64,000 nucleotides of DNA, taken from assembly GCA_048013815.1 (NCBI GenBank), contig CM106586.1, positions 7,006,001-7,070,000 of the forward strand, written 5' to 3'. The stretch comes from Setoptus koraiensis (taxonomy: Eukaryota; Arthropoda). The notes beneath the pieces were generated by a model. The model did not search any database, was not told where the DNA came from, and saw nothing but the letters and a program-made list of their open reading frames with translations. A program made the position numbers and the translations under genes. Positions 24,147 through 34,920 of the stretch are shown here, one piece after another (within the stretch, counting starts at the first letter, position 1; each line of letters begins with the position of its first letter).

Positions 24147-24686
24147 ATGATGCGTTTGAGTCAGCTCAAAGTTTTAGCTATTGTGCTCTCTTGTTTTGTC
24201 ACTGTTTGCCTGTCGGATGAGATTCGTTTGACGAAGGTGCGCAGTCTTGGTGATCTAATTGCCAGCCGAGACCCATCGTCTGATAATTCATCCCAAGACG
24301 AGTGTGCCATATGCCTGTCGACGTTGGACAAAGACGCAAATATAAGCAAGCAGGAATGCAATCATTCGTTCCACGAGCATTGCATTGAGCGCTGGCTGTC
24401 AGAAGTAAGTAGTAACTAGGCAACGCTTATCTGTATATTATTATTTCTCCTTAAATTACATAATCGCAATCAAAATCATTTGTTTTTCCGCAAACTGTAG
24501 CACGAAACTTGTCCCGTGTGCCGAGCAATGTTACGCTCAACCACTGCGGTCACAACCGATTATGACCAGGCCACTAATACAACAGGACCTGGAACAATGG
24601 GCAGGAATGGAGGCATCTATCCGGAGCGGAGGAGTTGGTACCCCAGAGGTCCTGGAGTGACAGTGGTGCCACGAGGCTCATATTAA
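24147..24686 (+). CDS. Secretory-pathway RING-H2 protein, copy 1
   Basis: Exons 24147-24404 and 24501-24686, phase 0, give 147 residues. Residues 1-23 form a clear signal peptide (hydrophobic core VLAIVLSCFVTVCLS, likely cleavage before DE). A complete RING-H2 finger follows: C53-x2-C56, C71-x-H73, H76-x2-C79, C90-x2-C93. The intron lies between the sixth and seventh zinc ligands. The tail is Gly/Arg/Pro rich. RING-H2 domains usually recruit E2 enzymes for ubiquitin transfer in the cytosol. Here there is no transmembrane segment after the signal peptide, so the RING would face the ER lumen or outside, unless the N-terminus acts as a signal anchor. AATAAA lies at 24794. Confidence 0.85.
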
Positions 24687-25141
24687 TATACTCAGGCTGA
24701 CTGGCGGTATCCGGCTCGTTTTGGGTAAAAAAGGATGCGTTCAACCCGGTTGAACCAGTTTCATTAACAGTTAAAAGGGACCCCCCCCCCAGGAATAAAC
24801 ATTGTGCTTGTAGTACTTGACTCTGAATATCCATATTAATAGCTCTTGTCATGCAACAGGGGAGTTTTGCCGCTGATATATATCAATTCAATAGCTACAA
24901 TATGGCTGTATCTGTTTGAAGTCCCCAGCTTAGAATTTTTCTGGCGTTTTTGATCGGAACAATCTGATTTGCTCCTATAAAAGTTGAATATGTATGAAGG
25001 TGTATATGTATAAATACAAGTGCCCATCGAAATATTGATCTTATTAACAATATTCAATTGACAAGATCAACCCAAGACACAATTCATTGATTACAGAAGT
25101 ATATTATATTCGAGTTCACACCGGAAGCTATTGTTGAGATA

Positions 25142-25648
25142 ATGATGCGTTTGAGTCAGCTCAAAGTTTTAGCAATTGTGCTCTCTTGTTTTGTCACTGT
25201 TTGCCTGTCGGATGAGATTCGTTTGACAAAGGTGCGCAGTCTTGGCGATCTTATTGCCAGCCGAGATCCATCGTCTGATAATTCATCCCAAGACGAGTGT
25301 GCCATATGCCTGTCGACGTTGGACAAAGACGCAAATATAAGCAATCAGGCATGTAATCATACGTTTCACGAGTACTGTATAGAGCGCTGGCTGTCAGAAG
25401 TAAGTAGTAACTAGGTAACTCTTACCTGTATAATGTTTCTTCTTGAATTACATAATCGAAATCATAATAATCTGTTTTTCCGCACTCTGTAGCACGATAC
25501 TTGTCCCGTGTGCCGAACAATGTTACGCTCAACCACTGCGGTCACAACCGATTACGACACAGCCGAATTTGACACAACCAGGATTCCAAGGAGTTGGTTC
25601 GGTGAAAGTCCCGGGGGCCGGGTACTCGTGCCACGAGGTTCATGGTAA
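25142..25648 (+). CDS. Secretory-pathway RING-H2 protein, copy 2
   Basis: Exons 25142-25399 and 25493-25648 give 137 residues. The first 67 residues, including the signal peptide, are identical to copy 1. Four substitutions then fall within residues 68-78 of the RING and two more just after the splice site. All eight zinc ligands are kept. The tails share the first part (LRSTTAVTTDYD), then diverge (TTRIPRSWFGE here) and converge again at VPRGS. The poly(A) signal AATAAA at 25719 lies inside the last coding exon of the convergent kinesin gene, so the two mRNAs probably overlap. Function is inferred only from the RING. Confidence 0.83.
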
Positions 25649-25698
25649 CAACCTCAGCCTCACTAACGGTCCAACTATTCATATCAAACGTATTACGG

Positions 25699-27803
25699 CT
25701 ATATATCCTCGTAACGCAAATAAATGTCGTTGGAGAAAGTCCTTTCTGTGGCCTCTTTAGAGCCCAAATTTTGAGTCTTCTGTTGGCTCAGTTGAGTTTG
25801 CTCACTAAATACTTTTGTATTATTGCCCGCAAATGCGATAAATTTGATTTGCCATTCTTCACTACATGGGTCATAGGTGGCGTGTGAATTGATCAGCTCT
25901 AGAAATTTATTTGGAATATAGTTTTCTATAACGCAATTAGCCAGCCTGATTTCTTTATTTGTTGCCCGTATTGCTGTTAATAGGTCGTCTTTCAGTTGAT
26001 TATGTTCACTTTTCACATCATCCAGCTCACTTTTAGTAGCTTTATACATTAGTATTGCCCTCTTCAGTTTCAGACCCGTTTGTTTCACTTGATCCTGTAA
26101 AGTACCAAAAGATTGCTCAATTTTGGAAATTTCTTGTTGCCTCTTTCGGTACGCCTCTTGCAGATCTTTTTCTTTGCGTCGCTGGTGTTGTAATTCTGCT
26201 TCGCTCTCCTGGAGAAGCCTTTCATGTAGCTCCGCTTTTTCGAGTAAATTCTCGCCTCCAACCATAATTTTAGCTTTGAGAGCCTTAAGTTGAGCAACAA
26301 CCTCGTTTTGTTGCTTCGTCAATGTACAATTTTGATTGTTTGTCAATCCAATATCCGACAAACTTTTATCGTCCACTTTAAATCTTTGTTCCATCTGTCC
26401 CTCATGGTTATGAACGTCAGACTGCTCACTAATTCCTTGTTCTGACTCTTGCAATTGAAGTTGATACTTAAGTTCATCGATCTGTTTCTTATATTTGCGC
26501 AACAAAGCATCTTTGGCATCTTCATTAACAACGGCCTTATTCTTGATCTTTTTGGTTCTGCTAGCGAATCTCAGGGTGTTTAGAGTTTCGTCAGAATTCA
26601 TCTTAGCAGGACTTATGCAAGCTATGAGCAATGTCTTGGAGTTTCCTCCCAAGGACTTTGATAGAAGACGGGTCAATTTAGAGTTTCTGTAGGGTATGTG
26701 ATTTGCATTGGGATTAGTCAGCGCTTGAATCACGAGCGACAAACACGTAAGTGATAAATTTATTCTTGATGATTCTTTTAATCTTTCACCGGAACTCAAA
26801 GTCTTCGATTGTCTCTCTGAACCGGCTAAATCAACAAGATGCAATTTTCCAACTCTAACTGCGGATATATCCGGATCGGTTCCAACTAAAATTGTTGATT
26901 GAGGAATGGAATGCTCGATCAGTGTTATATTGTCACAGTGGGTTGCAAATCTAAAATCTCGTATGAAGTTTTTACTCACCTTCAATAGTCTCTACAGTTA
27001 TAGAGAACAACGAATGAGATCGGCTAGAGTGCTCGTTCATTTTGGTCGCGGCTGTTGATCGCTGTCGATCACCTAATGTTTTGAGTTTCTGCAATTCACC
27101 TACATTATTGACAAGAAAACTGGAAAGATCTTTCACATAAACACCGGCCTCTTGGGATTCTCTCAACGACAGGGGTTTTTTATAATCTTTAGACTGATCG
27201 AGTTTACCTCGAATTAGTTGTTGGTTTAACAATCATACAAAAATTTACTGTGAATACATAAGTAAGTAAGATTCTTTCAACACTTACCAACAAATCGTGT
27301 ATCTCCTCATTATAGACTTCGTAATAAGACGCCCTGACTAGAAAACGGCTATCTTTGTGACTTTCAGCGATCAATCCAAATATGTGAGCATAACAATGTG
27401 ACATAATGCTTGAATGGGTATAAGTTTTACCTGTTCCTGTTTGACCATACAGAAATAAAGTACAATTGTAGCCTCTTATAACATCGTCTATCATAGTCAT
27501 TAACGATTTCGTGTAAACATCTAAATCAGTTGACTCTGGCCCAAATACTCTATCGAATGTGAATTGACGTCCATTGATATGGATTATGTCATTGTGTTCA
27601 TCGACCTGGATGGGATATCCAACGAGATTAAATGTGTGAAACAAGAACCAGTGATAAAGGTCGAATATTAAAAAATTAATCTAGCACCAATTTTCAAATG
27701 AAATTGAGGATAACTAATGACTCACAAGTACGACAGATTCTTCATTACTTTCGGTGGTGCTTAACAGTGGCCGGCATCTGACCATTACCCGAACGTTCTC
27801 CAT
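25699..27803 (-). CDS. Kif3A: Kinesin-II motor subunit, KIF3A/Klp64D type
   Basis: Four minus-strand exons: 27726-27803, about 27284/27288-27605, 26980-27207 and 25699-26885, for about 604 residues. Kinesin-II carries intraflagellar and axonal cargo toward microtubule plus ends as a KIF3A/KIF3B/KAP trimer. The motor starts [14 protein letters not shown]. It shows the P-loop GQTGTGKT, switch I NEHSSRSH, switch [10 protein letters not shown] and the neck region [23 protein letters not shown] coiled coil follows (about 330-520). The tail segment [14 protein letters not shown] resembles KIF3A rather than KIF3B or KIF17. Exon 2 ends at a consensus donor in phase 0 (after DLL), but exon 3 needs phase 1. 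A donor four bases on, or a one-base deletion, would resolve this. The gene is divergent from the gene at 28143. Confidence 0.88.
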
Positions 27804-28142
27804 GAATACAGTTATATAGTACTATAATAATATAAACATTCTGCTCAAATATTTTGAAGGCTGGATTGGTATGATTTTTGAACTAATGCCGATTCGTTTT
27901 GTCATAATAATTGAGAATATGCTCAACTTTAACTCGTACGCATCTATATCGCTGAGAGAAATCTGGTGACCCAGTTGATGAGGCGACATTGTCGTGCAAT
28001 CGGATTGTGAAATGACGATGACATAATAAAAGTGAGTTCATTCTAACTGTCTAATCATTGACACGAAGAAAAATATATCAACGACCTCGCTTGCGAAATC
28101 GAACCTGTTTTTAGGTTGTCATGGTGATCAGTGAGGAAAACA

Positions 28143-28558
28143 ATGGCGGTTAAATTAGATAAACATTCGCGAGAGACATGGAACAGTTGTTTGGTCGCAG
28201 ATCAATTGTGTTTGACAAGAACCGATGTCAACATGGCAACGCTTTGTGGTGTCAACGACACAAATAATCATTTCAATATGGTCATTGATTGCGGCAAGTT
28301 AGTTACTGTTACCAATTAACATCTGCTATGGCGATTGGAAGTGAAATTTACAAGCCGGACAATTTGTTTCTGAAACTCTCCATGCGCATTGATCCGACCA
28401 TATACCGTTCATTGTTGTTTTGGGTTTGTTCCAAGTTGAATTATAACAAGGACACCCCGGATGATAGAAATCACTACTTTCTATCAAACTATTGGGCTCA
28501 GAAAGGATTACCGTCTCATATCACTCCGTCACGACCCATTCAAAATCAGAATGGATGA
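28143..28558 (+). CDS. Unrecognised two-exon gene
   Basis: Two overlapping frames can be joined by a GT-AG intron at 28298-28341 into about 123 residues beginning MAVKLDKHSRETWNS and ending PSRPIQNQNG. The join gives IDCGNEIYKPDNLFLKLS. Both halves have protein-like composition (Trp, Cys and Tyr well represented). The implied intron is only 44 nt, against at least 80 for the other introns I read in the window, so a frameshifted pseudogene is an alternative. A short upstream ORF starts at 28121. The gene is head to head with Kif3A, 340 bp apart, and its 3' end faces Ndufa4. I recognise no family and offer no function. Confidence 0.4.
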
Positions 28559-28753
28559 ACTCGACCCGATGCAATGAGATAACTAGAATTTTTTGTTGTT
28601 CCGAGATAATCAAGCTAACATGGTTTACTTTATTTCTATATGATTAAACAAAAGTTTGTACTTTAGACAAACGACCACTTTAAATAGTCAAGTAATATGT
28701 AATTCTGAGCTAATTTATTAATGAAATCTTAGTGGTAATAGTAGTTTCGCTGT

Positions 28754-29377
28754 TCAAAATCTGGGTCTCGGATGCTTGTATGTTGTGGCATCAAAATTCT
28801 CAGCGGCATAGAACTTTAAAAGAGGGAAGATATAGAATATAAAATGAGGATTAGGCCGGCTGCGAAAATATCAAGTCCCATAAAATGGAAAATAATAGTT
28901 GATAGGATATATTACCTTGTACTCTTTGTTTTCATATCTGTTCCAGGGTTCATTTGGTCGCTTCTTGTTGTCGAAGTTCCAGCTGTGTATGTGAAAGGGG
29001 TGAAAAATGTGGATCAGAACCTAGAATGGAAAGATATGAAGATCATTGAGGAGTTTTCCGCACTTACCTCATATCCGGACACTTGGTGGCCAGTCTAGCG
29101 AGGTAGGCGAACGACATGACGAGTCCACCAGCCACAATGGCCATAACGGGTATAACCTGGTTGATACAAGAATTACAAAGATTGTATTATATTAATTGCA
29201 TGATAAAATATAGCCGTTCATGTTAGAGAGAATGTTCACATTGATGTGATAAAACGGAGTGGGGATTAATTTGTTGGGGGAAATTCAACAGCGTCTACTC
29301 ACCGCCGGGTTCTTCTTGATTGTGATCAAACTGAAGGGAGTCGGTGGTTTCTCTACTTTTATTCCGTCAATCCCCAT
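28754..29377 (-). CDS. Ndufa4: NDUFA4 (cytochrome oxidase/complex I accessory subunit)
   Basis: Four small exons on the minus strand, 29303-29377, 29068-29156, 28916-28982 and 28754-28813, whose phases agree, encode 96 residues. NDUFA4 is a single-pass inner-membrane protein now assigned to cytochrome c oxidase. The sequence shows the TM segment VIPVMAIVAGGLVMSFAYLA preceded by KKNP, then ARLATKCPD, WNFDNKKRPNEPWN (family RNNPEPWN) and the C-terminal FYAAENFDATTY...PRPRF. The N-terminus is about 14 residues longer than in mammals. TTTATT at 28714 gives a minus-strand AATAAA 35 bp after the stop. The exons are too short to stand out as ORFs. The gene is divergent from the Grn1-domain ORF at 29854. 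Confidence 0.93.
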
Positions 29378-29853
29378 TTTTTTAGTGATTGTTGTTACAA
29401 GTTATCGATGGTGACTATTATTCAGGCTCCGATATATAATTATTAGCGTTTAAACAGAGATATAAATCTATTAGACGTGGGTCAAATGTAGCCTGGTGCT
29501 TACGCCAATGTTTGATATTGAATGAATTTTTTTCCAATGCCCTCTCTAGAGCGTTTCAATAACATTCACATGCACAGCTGTTTCTGGGCACTTTCTGTGC
29601 CAAAAGCGCACAGAGTTCGTGTAAACATTTTCCAGAAATAAACGTGTTCATGCAGAAAACGTTTCATAGCGAAAGTCTAAAATCCACGCGTTGTTCTCGA
29701 CAGTGCATCTCATGAAAACATATCCCAAATAAAATCTTATTAATTCACTATTGTTAAACACTAATCAATATTAATTCTATTGAAATCATACACCAGAAAT
29801 CAACTTATTGGCTTCTCTGATATTTACAGATTGCCTTACGAAACACAGTCAAA

Positions 29854-30105
29854 ATGACCAAGGGATTCCACAAGAAAGTGTCGAAGAGGCAGCCGCTCAA
29901 ACGAAGATACAAGATCGAGAAAAAAGTTCGAGAGCACAACAGGAAGCTCAGGAAAGAAGCCAAAAAGGCCAAAGAGGCCAGGAAGAGGAAAATGGACGAA
30001 AAGAATAAGGCCAAGGCAATGGAGGTGGCCAAGACTCAGGCCCAGAGATCCAAAGCCAAAAAGGTTCCAAAATCGGCCGCGTCCGCGACGCTGGCAGTTG
30101 TATGA
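29854..30105 (+). CDS. Stand-alone GN3L Grn1-domain (nucleostemin N-terminus-like) protein
   Basis: An 83-residue ORF, very rich in Lys and Arg. Residues 5-40 contain KRRYKIEKKVREHNRKLRKE, which closely matches the Grn1 domain at the N-terminus of nucleostemin/GNL3, a nucleolar GTPase involved in ribosome biogenesis. The rest is a charged helix with KAK repeats. No GTPase domain follows: the frame stops at 30105, and the next gene on the right is convergent PM20D1. A likely 5' UTR acceptor (TTTACAG) lies at 29829, so an upstream non-coding exon is possible. Either this is a small nucleolar protein reduced to Grn1, or a truncated GNL3 copy. The short clean frame and position between active genes favour a real gene. 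Confidence 0.7.
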   Translation: MTKGFHKKVSKRQPLKRRYKIEKKVREHNRKLRKEAKKAKEARKRKMDEKNKAKAMEVAKTQAQRSKAKKVPKSAASATLAVV

Positions 30106-30267
30106 CACCATCTATCATGTATGATCGTTCCATAAAAGATTTAACTTTCGCTTATATTTGAGCCTTTATTCATTCATCAATTACAACAATCAGGATTGTT
30201 AAACTCTAACAGGTGCTATGAGTGAAACTTAGTTACTCAATACCTGCTGGTGAATTACTCATGCCAC

Positions 30268-32000
30268 TCATAACTCGTCGTGTGTGTCTGGCTTGAATTT
30301 GAGATTGGATTCGTCGGAATTCAAAATCAAATGATGATAGAAGTTGATGAGACTCTCATAATTTTTCACGCTAAGTCTCTCATCGTGACCATGAAAGCAT
30401 TTCATCTCTGTCAGCTCTACCGCTATACCACTAAATCTGTACACAGAATCTGTTAGTTTCGTGTACCATTTTGAATCTGTGGCGGCCAAAAATATGCTCG
30501 GCACTACAACCGTGCCAGGGTACACTTGCAACAGACTATGTTTGATCAATTGGTAGCCATAACAATCATCACAGTAAGGCGATACAGGACTAGCCTCGCT
30601 AGCCGGACTAGAGAGTTCCAAAGTGATCGTGTCGTCATTGATAAGTCGCTTGTCGAATGCAATAACGTCGTCCACTCGGTCACACTGATGAACTCGGTGA
30701 TTTATGATACCCCAGGCAGAATCGGGAAGAACATTCTCTTTGGTGCCGCCTTGAATTTGTGTGACGGCCGTTGATGATCTAACTAGTGCGTTAAGAGTGG
30801 GATCACTGGAAAATACATAATTTAGCACTGGCTTGAATAGCCAAAAGTTGGCGTAAACAATTTTGAGAGGCCAAGTTGAATAGCCTGCAAATACATCAAA
30901 CATTTCTCGTTCTATACCTGCGCCGAGGAAACTTGGCAATGAATTTGCATGAAATTTACCCAGGGCGGCAGCCAATTTCCCTACTGCGGTCTTCGTCGGA
31001 GGCATGGAGCCATGGCCCACTTCTCCCACTGTTGACACCTTAAGCGACAAATAGCCTTTTTCTGTCACGCCAATAAGTCCGATGTCGTATGGAATACCCG
31101 GAAAATGGGTCTTGGATATGATTAGACCCTCGTCTAGCACGTATTCCAACTTGTCCCATTTGTTTTTGAGTCTCTTCTGCAGAATCTTTGAAATCTCCTG
31201 AGCACCCTCAACCCCGAGAATTTCCTCTGTTTTTTTTAAAACAAACGGACAAAACGAGAAACAGTGTGTAATTATTAGAATATATTTGAGATGTAGGAGC
31301 TGATTGTGTGCTTGGCGATGATGGTTGTCAACTAACCGTCGTGACCAAAAGTCATGTAGTAGGTTCTGCGAGGTTTCCACCCTTTCTTGAGTAAATATTC
31401 CGTTGATTCCAGTATAGCCATAACCAAGTGCTTGGCATCCATGGTGCCACGAGCATAGATATATCCATCCTCTTTGATGACAGCCTTGAAAGGGTCAGAG
31501 GACCATTTCTCTGGGACGGCCGGGACAACATCAATGTGAGAAGTCAGCATATACGGTCTCAGTTTTGGATCCGAGCCCTTGATTGTATAGAGTAGACTGT
31601 AGTTTGCCACTATTTCACGCCTGACAATGTCGGAGTTATGGATTGTGGGATAGTCTGGAAGAGGGGGAATATTGAAACAGAACATAATTAGAATGTAGCT
31701 GAGCATTGCAACAAAGTGCATTGTTTTTGGTGTATACCTACTTTGTGCGATATAGTCTATCATTTTTGTCATCTGGGGTCCATCATAGACGTGAACTTTG
31801 TAAGATATTGTAGGGATGTTGAGGGCGCCCAAAAATCTGTTTAGAATATTGGGATCATTCTTGATGGTAATATTGTCGTGGCCCTCGAGACTGGAACAGG
31901 CTTTTGGTGGCGGTGGTGGCTTGAAGAGAAAGGCCGCTCTGAAAAGGGCCACTCCAAACACGGTCCCAATGATGGCCCCAACAATGGCTGCAGCTTTCAT
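30268..32000 (-). CDS. PM20D1-like M20 family peptidase / N-acyl amino acid hydrolase
   Basis: Three minus-strand exons, 31742-32000, 31337-31654 and 30268-31226, phases 1 and 1, give 511 residues (human PM20D1 has 502). PM20D1 reversibly couples fatty acids to amino acids and is secreted. Residues 5-27 are hydrophobic (signal peptide or anchor) and are followed by KPPPPP. The di-zinc M20 site is intact: His and Asp in SHIDVVP, Asp in RGTMDAK, the Glu pair in GHDEE (completed across intron 2), Asp in VLDEG, and His in CFHGHDE. GHGSMPP marks the dimerisation/lid domain. Other family matches are TEKGYLSLK, NPTLNALVRS-like segments and GYQLIKHSLLQVYPG. A minus-strand AATAAA lies at 30165-30170. 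Confidence 0.93.
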
Positions 32001-33932
32001 CGTGTCTAGAGAATATTATTATTCTATTATTATTGTGAATGAAATATCTGATGTAAACGGTTGTTGATAATGGCCAAATAATAACAATAATAAATATCAC
32101 GTACAGCAAACGTGCAATGGATTGCGAGGGTGTCTCTCAAACTAGCAAATAATAACAAGTCATATGCACGTCGAAGACAAATGTGTGCTAGCAATGTATT
32201 TTGTCTTTCTCACGATCCAACTTGAATTCTAATGAATACTCGCGATAAATACAACTCACAGCCTGTTGTTACATGAGGTGGTGGTGGTAATAGCGATGTG
32301 GCGATGTTATCTGATGAGTCGATAGCATGTGAATACAGAAATCGTTTGTAATGTTAATTAGTTTATTCACATGCCATCCAGAAATTGCGATGTCGCGACT
32401 CGCGACAAATTAAACAAATTAAACAACCTGACGGTATCGGCGGCAAACATGGTTGTCATTGTGGTCTATGAAATTTTCATTGTGCCAATCAGCATGTAAT
32501 AATTGATGATTGATCCATTGGCTAGGCACGTATAGCCGAAACATTTCTAGCTCTCTCAGTAGGCAAGCAATAGCAATGTTGTCAGTCATTGCAAAGGTTG
32601 AGCCTCTGATTCGGCAGACTTTTGATTGGGCACGATTAGATTATTGACGAAAGATCGAAAGTAACATTATTACATAACGATAACGACCATATTGCAGGTT
32701 GTGTCAGAGGAGAGTGACATGTTTCATTTTTTCATAGAGCTTTCTTTTGGAACAGCGATTTGCAACCACTCACCCTAATGCTGTCGCAATAAAAGAAACA
32801 TCACTGATCATCTGTCGCGATACATCGCAAAGTTATCGTTATGAGTTTGAGATTGCAGACGGCTTCGAGATAATGGCAATAAAAAACACACACACACACT
32901 ATCCGATGGCAATATTTCGAGAAAGGAAAATTGGCATGTGTGGTATAGATGTTAATATGATGTTAAAATGAAAACCAGTCACATTTACATCATTTGTCAA
33001 TATCAGATGCAATATATACCGGTATATTAGATGCAATCGGGCGATCATGAAATTATTCGCCTCACTCACTGTATGTACATTGCGAAACACTGTTACAAAA
33101 TGACAGATTGATCAATTTATAACTGGAGCATGTTTCAATCCCACTGTAACTGTCAAAGTTTAACTGTCATCCATGACTGACACATTAAATGTGTATGCAT
33201 GTACATATTTATATATATACCCTCGTGCGTACCTGTGTTATTGCTCAGTGTTATTAGCCAGCGATCTTTGTGACCGATTACCAGTCCGAATGACCACTGG
33301 CGATTGAAAACTTCATTCGATTTAGTTATGTAATGTTCATTTTTACCCTACTCGCGGGCTCACACAGAGTGCAGAAATCCATCATGAAACTTTCAATTTA
33401 TTGCAGCTTCAAAAGCTCGAAAGTGCAATTAAATCCCCGCACTGTAGGTGTGTGTGCGAGCATTAAACACAACAAATTAACTAACGAAATGTGCCCGAAA
33501 TCTGAAAACGCACCATGTAATTCTTGGCTGACATCTGTTATGTCATAAATGGCCCCAAAGTAGTGCACTCGACCCGGGGAGCTCCAGTTAGTAATTTCGG
33601 GTCGATTGATCGGGTAGTATCGGTACAACGCACGGAGGCCATGATTAGAATTTGCCATACAAATGAGCGAAAAATGATCTGGTAGCAGACTTCCCGGTAA
33701 ACTCAGTGGGGCGCCTCAGCGAGAATGCGCAGGCTAGAACACAAATACGTTGAGAGTGGCACGGTAGAATCACGGTGCCAATTGTTCAGATTGCTAGTCG
33801 TTGCTTTCAAACTATGCGAAATATAGACGCAGATGCAAATAAGCAACCGGATAGATCTAAAAAAAAGGCGATAAATAAGCGATAAATAGGCGATTGTAGA
33901 AAAAAGCAATACAGTCCAAAACAAATCAAGAG
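32001..33932. other. Intergenic region between PM20D1-like gene and bursicon
   Basis: No coding signal. It contains a short (CA)n run near 32886, a TATATACCGGTATAT palindrome near 33013-33028 and AT-rich DNA. It is the shared divergent 5' region of the PM20D1-like gene (-) and bursicon (+). Confidence 0.5.
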
Positions 33933-34920
33933 ATGTCTAAGAGCAACATCACCCAAATACTAGTTGTAATTTGCATTGTTGTTGGTCAGCATGCAATAAA
34001 TTGCAATAATGATCTTGCTGTACCGGCTAATCAACAGCATTCGTATGACCAGGATTTGGTGGAAGATCAATGCAAAATGGTACCAATTGTACATTTGCTT
34101 CAATATCCAGGATGCCGACCCCAAACAATAGCCTCGTTCGCTTGCAGAGGCCATTGTAGTTCATACGTTCAGGTAGGTGACTTTTGTTTGATCATTAAAC
34201 TTTCGTCAATAATTGATTTTCGGCCTAAAAAAGCAATAGACCTTTTTTTCAGAATGACCGAAAACAACGAGAGAAGATTTAAATATGAGCATCATCGATG
34301 CTGTGGTTATAATTTATCATATAGATCACCGGATCTTATGATTTTTGGTTCTAAACACCCTTATGTAGATTTTCCCCGAATCAGCCGTGCGCTTTTCGCA
34401 AAAAAAAAGCTGTTCAGAAAAAAAAGTTCAGGGAAAAAGCATTTTTCACGAAAACAGATCGGGAACATCATTTTTCCCTTAGATTAGAAGTTAAAGTTAA
34501 TTAAAATTTCTCTCACAATCACAACAACATAATACTCTGTTCCAATCTCAGCCCTCTAGATCTAAATTCTGGTTATTGGAGCGCTCGTGCACCTGCTGTC
34601 AACAAATAGGGCAGAGGGAGGCCTTGATAAAATTGGATTGTCCAGGCTCTGATCAACCCGAGAGAGAGGTTAGTAACGAGTTTGATTCACATTGTGACCC
34701 GCAACTCTTAGTAAATTTTAAATGAAATGTAAATGAATTCTTTGATCGAAATGCCTCGAAGCTCCTCGGAATTTTTGTTGCTAACACCGGTTTATTTCTA
34801 CACGCACAGGTGATCACAAAAGCTCCTGTTGATTGTTTATGTCGAGCTTGCATAGATATGAGCAGAGAAGATGTTAGACCCCAGGAATTGGTGGAGGCTT
34901 TGGCCAAGGACGGCGAATGA
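33933..34920 (+). CDS. Burs: Bursicon alpha subunit (cystine-knot tanning hormone)
   Basis: Exons 33933-34172, 34552-34668 and 34810-34920, all in phase 0, encode 155 residues. Bursicon is a secreted heterodimer of Burs and Pburs that activates the receptor LGR2 (rickets) to drive cuticle sclerotisation after ecdysis. Residues 1-23 form a signal peptide (ILVVICIVVG core). The cystine-knot domain has the family pattern: VHLLQYPGCRPQTI, SFACRGHCSSYVQ, then KFWLLERSCTCCQQIGQREA, then VITKAPVDCLCRAC. Eleven cysteines can be counted from QCKM onward, the number expected for this subunit including the free cysteine used for dimerisation. The intron positions keep the three loops on separate exons. 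No Pburs gene is seen in the window. Confidence 0.95.

Larger units (their letters stand above)
23860..25650. repeat. Tandem gene duplication, two units of about 995 bp
   Basis: Unit 1 (about 23860-24845) and unit 2 (about 24845-25650) carry promoter, exon 1, intron and exon 2 of a RING-H2 gene. The start codons are exactly 995 bp apart, and the 60 bp before each start are almost identical (TTCACACCGGAAGCTATTG). Similarity fades in the introns and in the 3' half of exon 2. Confidence 0.85.

Noticed and set aside
28844..29098. 84-residue plus-strand ORF with a hydrophobic segment
   Set aside because: It lies antisense to Ndufa4 exons 2 and 3, whose reading frame and splice sites fit a known family.
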